Origin: SLNP01 sp964568875
Lineage (GTDB): Bacteria; Bacteroidota; Bacteroidia; Bacteroidales; VadinHA17
Length of the DNA: 64,000 bases
Direction: 5' to 3'
NCBI GenBank assembly: GCA_964568875.1
Contig: CAZMSH010000005.1
Span: 90,086 to 154,085 of the forward strand
The position numbers were made by a program, and so were the translations under genes. Of this stretch, positions 1 through 8,241 are shown in pieces. Position 1 is the first letter of the stretch. Every line of letters starts with the position of its first letter. The notes under the pieces are model-generated. The model saw only the letters and a list, made by a program, of their open reading frames with translations, ran no database searches and was not told the DNA's origin.

Positions 1-2
1 GG

Positions 3-1235
3 GAAAAGATATATTCACTTGACGATAAGAGGGTATATGATATCAGGAGAGAGCTTAAAGCATCGTTGTTCAAGGCAATCAGGAGCCAGCTTCAGAGTGA
101 AATGCTCGACAGGCATGTCAGTCCGAGAAAACTGCTGAACATAAGCACTCATCTTGATGAGAAAGTATTGACAATCGGATTTGCAAGAAGGTTCGCAACC
201 TACAAGAGAGCTCACCTTCTCTTTACCGACCTTGACAGACTCGATGCCCTGGTAAATAATCCTGATAAACCGGTGCAGTTCATATATGCAGGCAAGGCAC
301 ACCCTCAGGATGGAGGAGGACAGGGGCTAATACAACGTATTAATGAAATATCGCAGATGCCCAGGTTTACAGGAAAGATTCTCTTCCTCGAGAATTACAA
401 CATGGAACTTGCAAAGCTTCTGGTAAGAGGAGTTGACATCTGGCTTAACACTCCCACACGACCAATGGAAGCTTCAGGGACGAGCGGAGAGAAGGCTGTA
501 ATGAACGGTACCCTTCACTTTAGTGTTCTTGACGGTTGGTGGGTGGAAGGATTCAGGGCATTTGCCGGATGGGCCCTGCCCCAGAAAAGAACATTTGCCA
601 ATCAGACCCTTCAGGATGACATTGATGCCGAAACTATTTACAATATGCTTGAATATGAGATTGTGCCGGCATACTATTCCTTTAATGAACACAAGGTACC
701 GGTGGAGTGGATAAGCCTGGTTAAAAACACCATGGTGAGAATAGCACCCGAGTTTACCATGAAGAGGATGCTTGATGACTATTTCGGGAGATACTATTTG
801 CCACTCTGGAACCGCAGCCGTCGAATAATAGCCGATGAGTTTGCCATGGCAAAGGAGATGGCATCGTGGAAGGAGAAGATGGTAAAGGAATGGGACAATA
901 TTGAGATACTGTCATACAGTATTGACAAGCCTGAAGAGAACATATACAGGTCGGGAAGAAAATATACGGCAGAGGTGGTACTTGATGTTAATAACATCGA
1001 AGTCGAGCATGTTGGCGTAGAGTATGTTCTGACAAGGATGAAGACAACAGGAGAGTATGAATTTGTTGCCAGTGGCGAATTCAAGCCGGTAAGCTTCAAA
1101 AAAGGAAAATGTTTTTTCAGGGCTGAGCTGACACCCGAGAAGGCAGGTTCATTTTTCTATGGCATAAGAATATTTCCCAAACATAAGATGTTACCACATC
1201 GCCAGGATTTTCCGCTGCTGAGATGGATTGATTGA
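3..1235 (+). CDS. glgP: Alpha-glucan (glycogen) phosphorylase, C-terminal part (5' end outside window)
   Basis: Catalyses phosphorolysis of alpha-1,4-glucan to glucose-1-phosphate in the cytoplasm. The frame is open from base 3, so the gene starts upstream of the window; an internal ATG at 66 is not the start. Visible motifs are RRFATYKRAHLLF and EASGTSGEKAVMNG followed by LDGWWVEGF, which match the GT35 active site; the Lys of SGEK is the expected pyridoxal-phosphate anchor. The sequence looks like the shorter bacterial/archaeal alpha-glucan phosphorylase group rather than the E. coli GlgP type. A branching enzyme lies about 10 kb downstream on the other strand, with an accessory island between them. 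Family confident, exact subfamily from memory. Confidence 0.93.
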   Translation, partial: EKIYSLDDKRVYDIRRELKASLFKAIRSQLQSEMLDRHVSPRKLLNISTHLDEKVLTIGFARRFATYKRAHLLFTDLDRLDALVNNPDKPVQFIYAGKAHPQDGGGQGLIQRINEISQMPRFTGKILFLENYNMELAKLLVRGVDIWLNTPTRPMEASGTSGEKAVMNGTLHFSVLDGWWVEGFRAFAGWALPQKRTFANQTLQDDIDAETIYNMLEYEIVPAYYSFNEHKVPVEWISLVKNTMVRIAPEFTMKRMLDDYFGRYYLPLWNRSRRIIADEFAMAKEMASWKEKMVKEWDNIEILSYSIDKPEENIYRSGRKYTAEVVLDVNNIEVEHVGVEYVLTRMKTTGEYEFVASGEFKPVSFKKGKCFFRAELTPEKAGSFFYGIRIFPKHKMLPHRQDFPLLRWID

Positions 1236-1852
1236 AATTATTAGCCATAAATATGTAAATCGTCAACTAAAAGTTTCCCGGTAAAGGGTAATATTTAATG
1301 TGTGGTTTTTCCTTGCTGCCGGGGACCAGTTATAGCTATTACAGAGGAACTTCCTGGAATATTGTATTTTTTGTTCTGATAAGATTCGGTAGAGCATATG
1401 GCAGGTTTATTTTATGCAAATATGAATTAGATATTCAGAATTGCATAAATGCACATTCTTTTTTCATAATTCAAACATAATAAAGAATATTTTGACAAGT
1501 TAAGACGATGTTCAACCCGGCAATTTCGAAAGGCCAGCGCGAACCAGTAGATCTGCAGCGCTGATTGCGGGAGTATGTTGTATGACACGCTGATATCGAG
1601 GGGTAAATGCCAATATATCAGATAGGTGGAATTCACAAAATAGAATCACAGGTAATTTGCCTTAAGAAAAGCTCAGAAAACCGTACTGCGGCTTCAATTA
1701 TTTATTATAATTTGCATATCAGTTTAAGTGAATTGTCAATGCGGAATGTAATGGTCTGGTGCAAGAATGATAAAGAAGTTAAGTAATAGCAAGATGAAAT
1801 GGAGAGTTAAAAATGGGTCTCCTTTTGGCACTTTTTTTTCACCTTTAGTTAA
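1236..1852. other. Gene-free leader region upstream of cassette 1
   Basis: About 600 bases with no convincing gene; the short open frames here lack family resemblance. The stretch 1574-1616 resembles 4777-4820, and weaker similarity continues towards 1800 (for example the shared GTCAATG and TAATGG words). It therefore seems to be a diverged copy of the leader in front of the second cassette. Confidence 0.5.
1574..1616. repeat. Degenerate leader repeat, copy A (pairs with 4777-4820)
   Basis: Both copies begin TATGTTGTAT, continue with a CTGATA-like word, then a G-run followed by GGTAA and TGCCA. Identity is roughly three quarters by eye. It lies 237-240 bp upstream of the 121-bp structured repeat in both cassettes, so the whole leader was probably duplicated together. 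Confidence 0.55.
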
Positions 1853-1973
1853 GGGAGCGTTTTCTTCAATTGAGAAAACGGGAAGAGGAAGCCAGTCCTT
1901 CACAGGGTCGGGAGCTTCCTCTTCGTACTCCCCTTGCTGTAAATACAGAAAGGAGGTAATGCGGCAAAGATAG
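1853..1973. repeat. 121-bp structured repeat, copy 1
   Basis: Nearly identical to 5061-5181 (6 differences in 121 by hand). Predicted pairing: outer GGGAG (1853-1857) with CTCCC (1928-1932); hairpin CGTTTTCT/AGAAAACG (1858-1880); 11-bp stem GAAGAGGAAGC/GCTTCCTCTTC (1882-1892 with 1914-1924); hairpin CCTT-CTGTA/TACAG-AAGG (1932-1953). All six differences fall in loops. The 3' edge CAAAGATA (1965-1972) reads TATCTTTG on the minus strand, a Bacteroidota -7 box, so an antisense transcript through the stems is possible. On the plus strand AGGAGG precedes an ATG with three further codons. It lies 71 bp upstream of the propeller gene. It could be a REP/MITE-like repeat, an RNA leader or a small RNA. 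Confidence 0.75.
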
Positions 1974-2044
1974 AAATAAAACCAACGCCCCTTGTTTGCA
2001 GGTGATATTTGTGTGATGGTACTGGGACGTTATTATTTTGAATT

Positions 2045-3286
2045 ATGAAAAAGATAATAAAAACAGTGATAGTGGCCAGCCTTGTATTGACAACCAGTTG
2101 CAATAGGAATACGCAGGTTGAACAAACAGGGCTTCTAAAGATAAGACTTGTGCCTGAGGAGATTGATACTATCCCTTTAGACTCAATTGTTCGAAATGTG
2201 AAGTATGTTGCTCTTGAAACAGGGCCAGATTGTCTTATAGAAAAGTACGATGATATTCAGATTGTGGCAGACAAAATTTTTGTTTCCAGTAACAGTGGAA
2301 TGCAGCAGGCTATTTTTGTGTTTGATATGCAGGGTAGTTTCCTCTTTAAGATAGATGCCCATGGAAGGGGGCCGGGGGAGTATCTCCATGTCAGCTCTTT
2401 TATTGTAAATAGTTTAGAGGAGCAAGTTGTTGTTTTTGACCAGATTAGGGCATCAGTTTATGATTTTAATGGAGATTTCGTAAAAAGCCATGTATTCACT
2501 GGCATACATCCGGGAAATAATACCGTTCTCTTTTGTGGTCATTATTACTCTTATGCTCTGGACTTTTTGGCACAGACCAGAACCAATCCAGACCCTGACA
2601 TCCTTTTCAATACCATTGCCCTATTTGACAGTACATTTAGTTTGATCTCCCACTCTTTGCCTCGTCGTAATCAGTTTATTCAATCAATGTATTTACATGA
2701 TGATAAGAATATACTCATTAAGGGGAAGGAATCACTGTACATCTTTGACCACTATTCTGGGATTATAAATGAGGTTATTGGTAATGATTTAATACCAAGA
2801 TACCAATTAGACTATGGTGAGCATGGGGTTTCAGAAAAGGAGATGGTACAGATCCTGAATCAGGAAAGTGGTAGCGATTATTTCTCGCACTTTCGAACGA
2901 ATAATCTTTGTCTCCCTGCAAGTACCAGAATACATGTTGCAGGTGATTATTTCATAATTGTATCAACCATTGGGAGTAAGGTGTATTCGTTTATTTGCGA
3001 AAGAGTTCGCGGGAGATCATTTCTTATAAATGTTCGAGGCTCAATATGTCAGCTTGCTCCTTCATTACCCTTAATTAGGTCTGATGGCAATACCCTTTTT
3101 AGTGCTATTGCAGCATCTAACGTAGTAAATAAGCGAAAGATTTGCGACGGACGTGCAGTTGATGATAACAGTCCATTCAGAATGTCTGGATTGAATAGGA
3201 TAGACTTAATTGAGCCTGATGACAATGCCATAATAGTCTTATTCGAGCTTAGGGATGACTTGAATGACTGGCTGGTTGATCGCTAA
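2045..3286 (+). CDS. 6-bladed beta-propeller lipoprotein (DUF5128-like), cassette 1
   Basis: A 413-residue predicted lipoprotein with hydrophobic N terminus and lipobox LTTSC (Cys19). The body carries the hallmark pattern of Bacteroidota 6-bladed propeller proteins: a VRNVKYVALET-like first strand, then FVFDMQGSFLFKI and GRGPGEY. It is clearly paralogous to the protein at 5987-7273, sharing DCLIE, DIQIV, GRGPGEY and the C-terminal FELR/FELK. It lies just downstream of the structured repeat and is followed by the SUMF1 gene. The family is surface or periplasmic with no known enzymatic activity; a binding or scaffold role for the cassette is inference. Confidence 0.85.
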   Translation: MKKIIKTVIVASLVLTTSCNRNTQVEQTGLLKIRLVPEEIDTIPLDSIVRNVKYVALETGPDCLIEKYDDIQIVADKIFVSSNSGMQQAIFVFDMQGSFLFKIDAHGRGPGEYLHVSSFIVNSLEEQVVVFDQIRASVYDFNGDFVKSHVFTGIHPGNNTVLFCGHYYSYALDFLAQTRTNPDPDILFNTIALFDSTFSLISHSLPRRNQFIQSMYLHDDKNILIKGKESLYIFDHYSGIINEVIGNDLIPRYQLDYGEHGVSEKEMVQILNQESGSDYFSHFRTNNLCLPASTRIHVAGDYFIIVSTIGSKVYSFICERVRGRSFLINVRGSICQLAPSLPLIRSDGNTLFSAIAASNVVNKRKICDGRAVDDNSPFRMSGLNRIDLIEPDDNAIIVLFELRDDLNDWLVDR

Positions 3287-3335
3287 TTACAATAAGACTA
3301 TCGGTGTTTGTTTAATTTACTTAAAACCTGTAAAT

Positions 3336-4190
3336 ATGAAAAACGGTTTTTTAGATGGGATGAAACGATTTCTCGTAGCGGGCATAATCTTTATAATTGC
3401 TTGCGCCATTTCATTATTAGTATTTCTCACTGGGAAGGACGATACACCTGTTGCCATTGAAGAGATCACGAAACCAGAGATTAAATGGCTGGATATAAAC
3501 GGGGGTACCTTCAAAATGGGTAGCGATGAACGGTTTGTATCAATGAATTACGAGAAACCTATTCGAGAGGTTGCAATTAGCCCTTTCAGAATGAGCCAGA
3601 ATGAGATCACCTTTGCGCAATATGATCTTTTTTGCGATGCCACTGGCAGAGAGAAGCCTGATGATGAAGGCTGGGGCCGCGATAATCGGCCTGTAATAAA
3701 CGTCACCTGGTACGATGCAGTTGCATTCGCTGATTGGATGGGTTGCCGTCTTCCAACAGAGGCTGAATGGGAGTATGCCGCAAGGGCCGGCACAAGGACT
3801 CAATTCTACACCGGAGAATGTATTACTACTGAACAGGCCAATTTTGATGGTACCAATCCTTTTTCTTCACCTGATGTTAGTTGCCCACCTGGGATTTTGA
3901 GAGCAAAGACTCTTCCCGTTGGAAGCTTCCTTCCCAATGCATGGGGTCTTTTTGATATGTCTGGCAATGTCAATGAATGGGTAAGTGACTGGTATGACGA
4001 TTATCCCAACAGTTCAGAAACAGATCCATTAGGGCCTTCAGATGATAATCCAAGATCTGTAAATAAAGTTTATCGTGGAGGCTCGTGGGATTTACCGGCC
4101 AGGTTTCTCCGCAGTTCCAGCCGGATGGGGACTCCTCCCGAAAGAAAAGGAAATTCTTTGGGATTCAGGCTTGTGAAAAATTATGATTAA
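3336..4190 (+). CDS. SUMF1/FGE-fold protein, membrane-anchored, probably non-catalytic
   Basis: The start is placed at the ATG at 3336, just after the propeller stop; an upstream in-frame ATG at 3264 would overlap that gene and give no better N terminus. It encodes 284 residues with one membrane segment at about residues 11-33, then a full formylglycine-generating-enzyme-like fold: GGTFKMGS, a RPVINVTWYDAVAFADW stretch, RLPTEAEWEYAAR, LFDMSGNVNEWVSDW, YRGGSW and the C-terminal GFRL. The catalytic cysteine region of true FGE near the C terminus reads RSSSR here, with no Cys, so sulfatase activation is unlikely. SUMF1 domains without the Cys pair serve as structural or binding modules (GldK-like). 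It has no counterpart in cassette 2. Confidence 0.88.
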   Translation: MKNGFLDGMKRFLVAGIIFIIACAISLLVFLTGKDDTPVAIEEITKPEIKWLDINGGTFKMGSDERFVSMNYEKPIREVAISPFRMSQNEITFAQYDLFCDATGREKPDDEGWGRDNRPVINVTWYDAVAFADWMGCRLPTEAEWEYAARAGTRTQFYTGECITTEQANFDGTNPFSSPDVSCPPGILRAKTLPVGSFLPNAWGLFDMSGNVNEWVSDWYDDYPNSSETDPLGPSDDNPRSVNKVYRGGSWDLPARFLRSSSRMGTPPERKGNSLGFRLVKNYD

Positions 4191-4221
4191 CTGAGAAAAG
4201 AAAATAGCTGCTGGCAAATTA

Positions 4222-4644
4222 GTGGCGCTGTTTGGTGTTCTGATTCTTTCAGTTTCCTGCAGAGACAATCGGGCTGTTTTGAAAGGGTGCGCTCCATGCT
4301 ATCCCAAATTCATTGAGTGGCATAAGCGAATGGAGCAATTATCTACTCCAGATAATTATACTGTGCAATTTATTATCAATGCACGACATTATGAGAACTT
4401 TCTTCGCAATGCTAACACCTACGGCGTGGTTGACGAGAGATATTTCCATGTTATGGACCCGGATAACAAGTTTATGATGGCTAACCTGGATGTTCCCCGT
4501 GCGATAATTGATCGATTAATCCTTATTAACAAAGACAACCGCATCAAAATCGTAGGTGAACCCTTTGCAAATGCCGACATGACAAAGGTATACCACATTG
4601 TAACGGGTGTTGACACGAAACATGCAGGTGAGTCAAAGTGGTAA
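4222..4644 (+). pseudogene. Internally deleted copy of the cassette redoxin lipoprotein
   Basis: From GCAPCYP onward this is closely similar to the intact redoxin at 7629-8207 (shared INARHYENF, VDERYF, GEPFANADMTK). About 50 residues between the lipobox (LSVSC) and the CAPC motif are missing, joined as SCRDNRAVLKGCAPC. The only in-frame start is a GTG at 4222; the position expected for the paralog's ATG reads ATA (4204-4206). Loss of the first thioredoxin-fold strand and of a normal start suggest a decayed duplicate, though translation of a shortened lipoprotein cannot be excluded. CxxC is retained. Confidence 0.7.
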
Positions 4645-4676
4645 AGCAGTGGACGAACAACCTTAAAGCAAACAAT

Positions 4677-4775
4677 ATGAGCACCAGCCTAAGAAAGCGA
4701 GTACTTACCTATGTTGTGCAGGCTCCGCACACCTGTTTTCAAATTGAAACAGGGGTAAAGGGGATTCAGGAATAA
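4677..4775 (+). pseudogene. 5' stub of the transglutaminase-like gene (cassette 1 remnant)
   Basis: The first codons from ATG 4677 read MSTSLRKRVLTYVVQA, matching MTTNQRKRVLTYIMLA at the start of the gene at 8242. Similarity stops after about 15 codons and the frame ends at 4775. The DNA between the redoxin stop and this ATG also resembles 8205-8241. This shows that the gene order redoxin then transglutaminase-like was present in both cassettes and that the rest was deleted here. Confidence 0.7.
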
Positions 4776-5060
4776 ATATGTTGTATAACATACTGATAAT
4801 GGGGGGGTAAGTGCCAGTATGACAGATCGATAGAGATGCCATGGCTTTTCGTATGCCCCTTGCCGGATGAAGATTTAATAAGTATCCTATTGCTGTATCA
4901 AGTTATGTTTGTAATTTTCGAATCAGTCAATGTCAACAACTGTTTTCATGAAACGTAATGGATTGCTGCAATTAATGTTACAAGTAATAGATATGATAGG
5001 CCTGATGGGAGGTGCTAACAGTACCACATCAGTCTTGTGTTGTTATAAATCATCAGGTAC
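4776..5060. other. Leader region upstream of cassette 2
   Basis: No gene seen. It begins at the break of the transglutaminase-like stub and contains the degenerate repeat 4777-4820. Parts are weakly similar to 1617-1852. Confidence 0.45.
4777..4820. repeat. Degenerate leader repeat, copy B (pairs with 1574-1616)
   Basis: Begins TATGTTGTATAACATACTGA and ends in GGTAAGTGCCAGTAT; the partner differs at roughly a quarter of positions by eye. It starts directly after the truncated stub at 4677-4775, so the deletion endpoint of cassette 1 abuts the leader of cassette 2. Confidence 0.55.
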
Positions 5061-5181
5061 GGGAGCGTTTTCTTCTATGGAGAAAACGGGAAGAGGAAGC
5101 CATTCCTTCGTTGGGTCGGGAGCTTCCTCTTCGTACTCCCCTTGCTGTAAATACAGAAAGGAGGTAATGCGGCAAAGATAG
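5061..5181. repeat. 121-bp structured repeat, copy 2
   Basis: Same length and predicted stems as 1853-1973; loop words TCTATGG and ATTCCTTCGTT replace TCAATTG and AGTCCTTCACA. Stem sequences are unchanged. It ends in the same GCGGCAAAGATAG, giving a minus-strand TATCTTTG and the plus-strand four-codon frame. The NVEALA-like gene starts 170 bp downstream. Confidence 0.75.
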
Positions 5182-5350
5182 GAAGAAAACGAAAACCCTC
5201 TGCTCCCCGGTGATTTTTGTGTAGATTTCTCAGTCTCGCCATCTGAGATCGGTAATGTAAGCCAGGGAACAAATTTCGTCCGGTGTAGGGTACTGGTGTT
5301 ATTGCATCAGGGAAGTACCGGGTAGTTTAAACAACTTAAAACTGATTATT

Positions 5351-5806
5351 ATGAAAAATTCAAAAGCAATATTGTTAGCGATTTGTGCGAGTGCCTTTGC
5401 CGTGCTCACTGTTGTCAACATAAGTCTGGCAAGTCCCAAATCAGTGGGTGATACCACCCTCAACATGCTTGAGATCATGACCCGTGCTTTCGATGAGAGT
5501 GAAGGCGGGGAGGGAACTCAAACTTGCTCTCCGAATGAATGTACTAGTCCTCCTGCGCTATGGATTAGTGGTAATAAACTTTCTGGATCTCCAAACTATG
5601 CTTATGTCGTTCATACTGCATGTGGGTTTAAAGGACTTAAAGCAAATATGCCATTAGGTGCGACTATAACAGCTGAATTTAAGAATTGTCTGGTAGGTTA
5701 TGAGTACAATTGTATTACCAGCTGGGGTAACACATGCTGCCCTTCGATGATGAAGCACTGCTTCTATGGCTACGATTGTGGTGGGGGTGGTGGCGATCCA
5801 GCATAA
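5351..5806 (+). CDS. NVEALA-like small secreted Cys-rich protein
   Basis: A 151-residue protein with a hydrophobic leader (about residues 6-26) ending NISLASP, then a TTLNMLEIMTRAF segment. Together these resemble the N-terminal leader of the Bacteroidota NVEALA family, whose products are small exported proteins encoded next to 6-bladed propeller genes. The mature part holds nine cysteines (residues 59, 64, 91, 113, 121, 129, 130, 137, 143) and a run of five glycines near the C terminus. An odd number of cysteines after the leader could leave one free thiol. The neighbouring CxxC lipoprotein (7629-8207) is a natural candidate for handling its disulfides; that link is inference. Function of the family is unknown to me. 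Confidence 0.75.
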   Translation: MKNSKAILLAICASAFAVLTVVNISLASPKSVGDTTLNMLEIMTRAFDESEGGEGTQTCSPNECTSPPALWISGNKLSGSPNYAYVVHTACGFKGLKANMPLGATITAEFKNCLVGYEYNCITSWGNTCCPSMMKHCFYGYDCGGGGGDPA

Positions 5807-5986
5807 TGGAGTCTTCTCTTAGTTTTTACCACTAATAGGATGGATTATCTTGTGTTTGGATTGGTTATAGGGATTCTAATTATTTGATAATGATTATATT
5901 TCATGAACGCAATCCTTGTGTTCAATTAACCAGTCCATACACAATTTGATATTACAAACCAATCTAAAATCTAAAATGAAAGCCAT

Positions 5987-7273
5987 ATGCAATTATCGAA
6001 GATTATTGTAATTACAACTGTTTTATTTACAGCCCTTAGTTGCCACACCCGTGACTTTAATAAACCATTGAATGTTGATGCTATCAGTCTTGAGTACTCA
6101 GAATTGCCATTATTGCCAATCGATTCAGTAGTCACAAATGTAAGGTTCGTACGTCTTGAAACTAATACTGATTGCCTTATTGAGAGCTATGATGAAATTC
6201 AGATTGTTGACGATAGGATTTTTATCAGGTCTTCCAAAAGAAGCCAACAATCTCTCTTTGTTTTCGATATGGAAGGTAATCACCTTCTAACTATCAATGC
6301 GCAGGGTCGAGGACCTGGTGAGTATCTTGCTCTGAGAGGTTTTACAGTTAGTCCGGAGAGTAAGGAGATCTGCCTCCTTGACCTCGCTCAGGTTTTAATA
6401 TATGATTATTGCGGAAGCCACCTTAGAAGCCACTCTTTTGATAAGTTAGGGCTTTTCCCATGCGATATTAGTCCTAGTCTCATAAGTTTTAACGGGTATT
6501 ATTACATGATTGTAGAGACTTTTGAGACCAAGGGAATTGATCCTGTAAAAGGGTGGGGCACAGAGCTTATGGAAGACGATATGTTTAATCTTGTTGCGGT
6601 ATTTGATAAGGATTGGAGACTTATATCTCGAACTTATCCTATACCACGGGAAAGGAGCGGGCAACACTATCGTTTTCAGCTTACAATTGGTAAACAGAAT
6701 AGCGTATTTATAAGTGACGCTGGAAACCTTTGGTACCACTCTGTCTTTTCAGACTATCTCTATGAGGTAATTGACCATAAGTTTATACCTCAATTCAGGT
6801 TAGAGTATGGCCGGCATAAGATACCAGAGGAAAGCCGTAGAGAGGCAAGTAAAATTCATGAATCACAGGCTATGAATTACATTCATACCTTCTTTAATGG
6901 CAATTACGGATTTCCGGGAACACGATACTCTGTAAGAGACTCACAAATTCTACTGCAACCAACTATAGGAAGAGCGGAGCCGCTAATTCTGTTTGACAGG
7001 CGAACAAATAAGAGTCTTGTGCTTGCAATGACTCAAAGCGATGAAATAGGCAATATGGCAAATCTCTATCCAACATCGGGGATACAATCATATTATGGAG
7101 GTTTCTTCGGACATCTTCCCTCAGAAAGACATGTTTGGGTGAGAGACATGGGCAGAGAATATTGTAGGGAGAGTTTACTTTCTCCTCTTAACTTCCCAGA
7201 GTACGATCAGCTCACGAAAGAAGACAATGGGGTTATCCTGTTTTTTGAGCTTAAGAAAGGAATTAATTATTAG
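5987..7273 (+). CDS. 6-bladed beta-propeller lipoprotein (DUF5128-like), cassette 2
   Basis: A 428-residue predicted lipoprotein, lipobox FTALSC with Cys19. Repeated strands include VVTNVRFVRLET, LFVFDMEGNHLL and GRGPGEYL, the same pattern as the 2045-3286 protein. It follows the NVEALA-like gene by 180 bp, the usual neighbourhood of that family. A role as a surface or periplasmic partner of the small Cys-rich protein is inference; no catalytic residues are recognisable. Confidence 0.85.
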   Translation: MQLSKIIVITTVLFTALSCHTRDFNKPLNVDAISLEYSELPLLPIDSVVTNVRFVRLETNTDCLIESYDEIQIVDDRIFIRSSKRSQQSLFVFDMEGNHLLTINAQGRGPGEYLALRGFTVSPESKEICLLDLAQVLIYDYCGSHLRSHSFDKLGLFPCDISPSLISFNGYYYMIVETFETKGIDPVKGWGTELMEDDMFNLVAVFDKDWRLISRTYPIPRERSGQHYRFQLTIGKQNSVFISDAGNLWYHSVFSDYLYEVIDHKFIPQFRLEYGRHKIPEESRREASKIHESQAMNYIHTFFNGNYGFPGTRYSVRDSQILLQPTIGRAEPLILFDRRTNKSLVLAMTQSDEIGNMANLYPTSGIQSYYGGFFGHLPSERHVWVRDMGREYCRESLLSPLNFPEYDQLTKEDNGVILFFELKKGINY

Positions 7274-7628
7274 CGTTTTATGAAGAAACCTGATAGGATA
7301 ATTAAGAGGTGCAATTCTAGTTGCTAACTAATAATTCGGTTTTAATAGAATCAAGAAGATGTATTTACTTAATTATTCCTAGCGAAGACTTAGCCCATAA
7401 AATAGCCTCTCATATTGATTGGAAGCTTCTGACAGTAAGGTCAAGGGAGAAAGCAGCCACCACCGAATTCAGCTTTCCCTGAATCAGTGAGAGTAACACT
7501 AAAGATAAAAGTTATTGTATTAGAAGCATTGGACGTGGATAAATTGGATTATAAACCCTGCTGAAGGCAGCTAATAGTCTTAAGTTCAATAATATGTAGT
7601 TAATTATAGTCTTGTAACATCAGATAAT
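7274..7628 (+). other. Intergenic gap in cassette 2
   Basis: About 355 AT-rich bases without a credible gene on either strand, and no terminator or clear promoter box recognised. It may hold the remnant of a deleted cassette gene, but I could not match it to anything in the window. Confidence 0.3.
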
Positions 7629-8207
7629 ATGAAAACAACCTTGATAAATATTAGTCAGGCTATCGTTTTAACAATAATCCTGAATTCTTCCTGTAATAGG
7701 CAATCTGTATCATCAGAACTTTTGAATGATATTATTAACACTGAGGTAACTATGCGAATGTTTGAGGCCGTTCACTCTACAAAGAGAGATTACTTGTGGA
7801 GCGATTTTAGAAAGAAGTTCCGCTTTGTATCTATTGTATTCCTTCAGGATGGATGTGCTCCCTGTTATCCTAAACTTATTGAGTGGCACAGGCGTATGGA
7901 GCATATAGTTACGGCAGACGACTATACTGTGTTGTTTGTTATCAATGCCAGACACTATGAGAACTTTGTTCGAAATGCCAGAATCTATGGTGAGGTTGAC
8001 GAGAGGTATTTCTATGTAATGGATCCCAGCAATCAATACCTGATGAGTAACTCATCAATTTCTCGCACTTTTATAGATCGGTCGCTTCTGATAGACAAAG
8101 ACAACCGCATCAAAATGGTAGGTGAACCCTTTGCCAATGCTGATATGACAAAGGTATTCCACATTGTAACGGGTGTTGACACACAACACCCGGGTGAGTC
8201 TAAGTAG
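7629..8207 (+). CDS. TlpA/redoxin-like lipoprotein with CAPC motif
   Basis: 192 residues with lipobox LNSSC (Cys22) and a thioredoxin-like domain whose redox motif CAPC lies at residues 76-79 after the strand RFVSIVFLQDG. A later strand reads IDKDNRIKMVGEP, as in TlpA-type proteins. Such lipoproteins act in the periplasm on cysteine thiols, as reductase, oxidase or isomerase; which one cannot be told. The Cys-rich protein of the same cassette (5351-5806) is a plausible substrate. A deleted copy lies at 4222-4644. Confidence 0.82.
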   Translation: MKTTLINISQAIVLTIILNSSCNRQSVSSELLNDIINTEVTMRMFEAVHSTKRDYLWSDFRKKFRFVSIVFLQDGCAPCYPKLIEWHRRMEHIVTADDYTVLFVINARHYENFVRNARIYGEVDERYFYVMDPSNQYLMSNSSISRTFIDRSLLIDKDNRIKMVGEPFANADMTKVFHIVTGVDTQHPGESK

Positions 8208-8241
8208 CCAAGCGTGGGAGAAACCCGAAAAACAAAACAAC

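Noticed and set aside
1298..1480. 60-codon open frame after glgP
   Set aside because: No family likeness, no ribosome site, odd composition; lies in a leader-like region.
1767..1973. 68-codon frame across the structured repeat (and 4930-5181)
   Set aside because: Only the repeat part is shared; N-terminal parts differ entirely, and changes map to RNA loops. Treated as a by-product of the repeat.
3336..4190. Active formylglycine-generating enzyme
   Set aside because: The catalytic Cys region near the C terminus is RSSSR; no sulfatase gene nearby.
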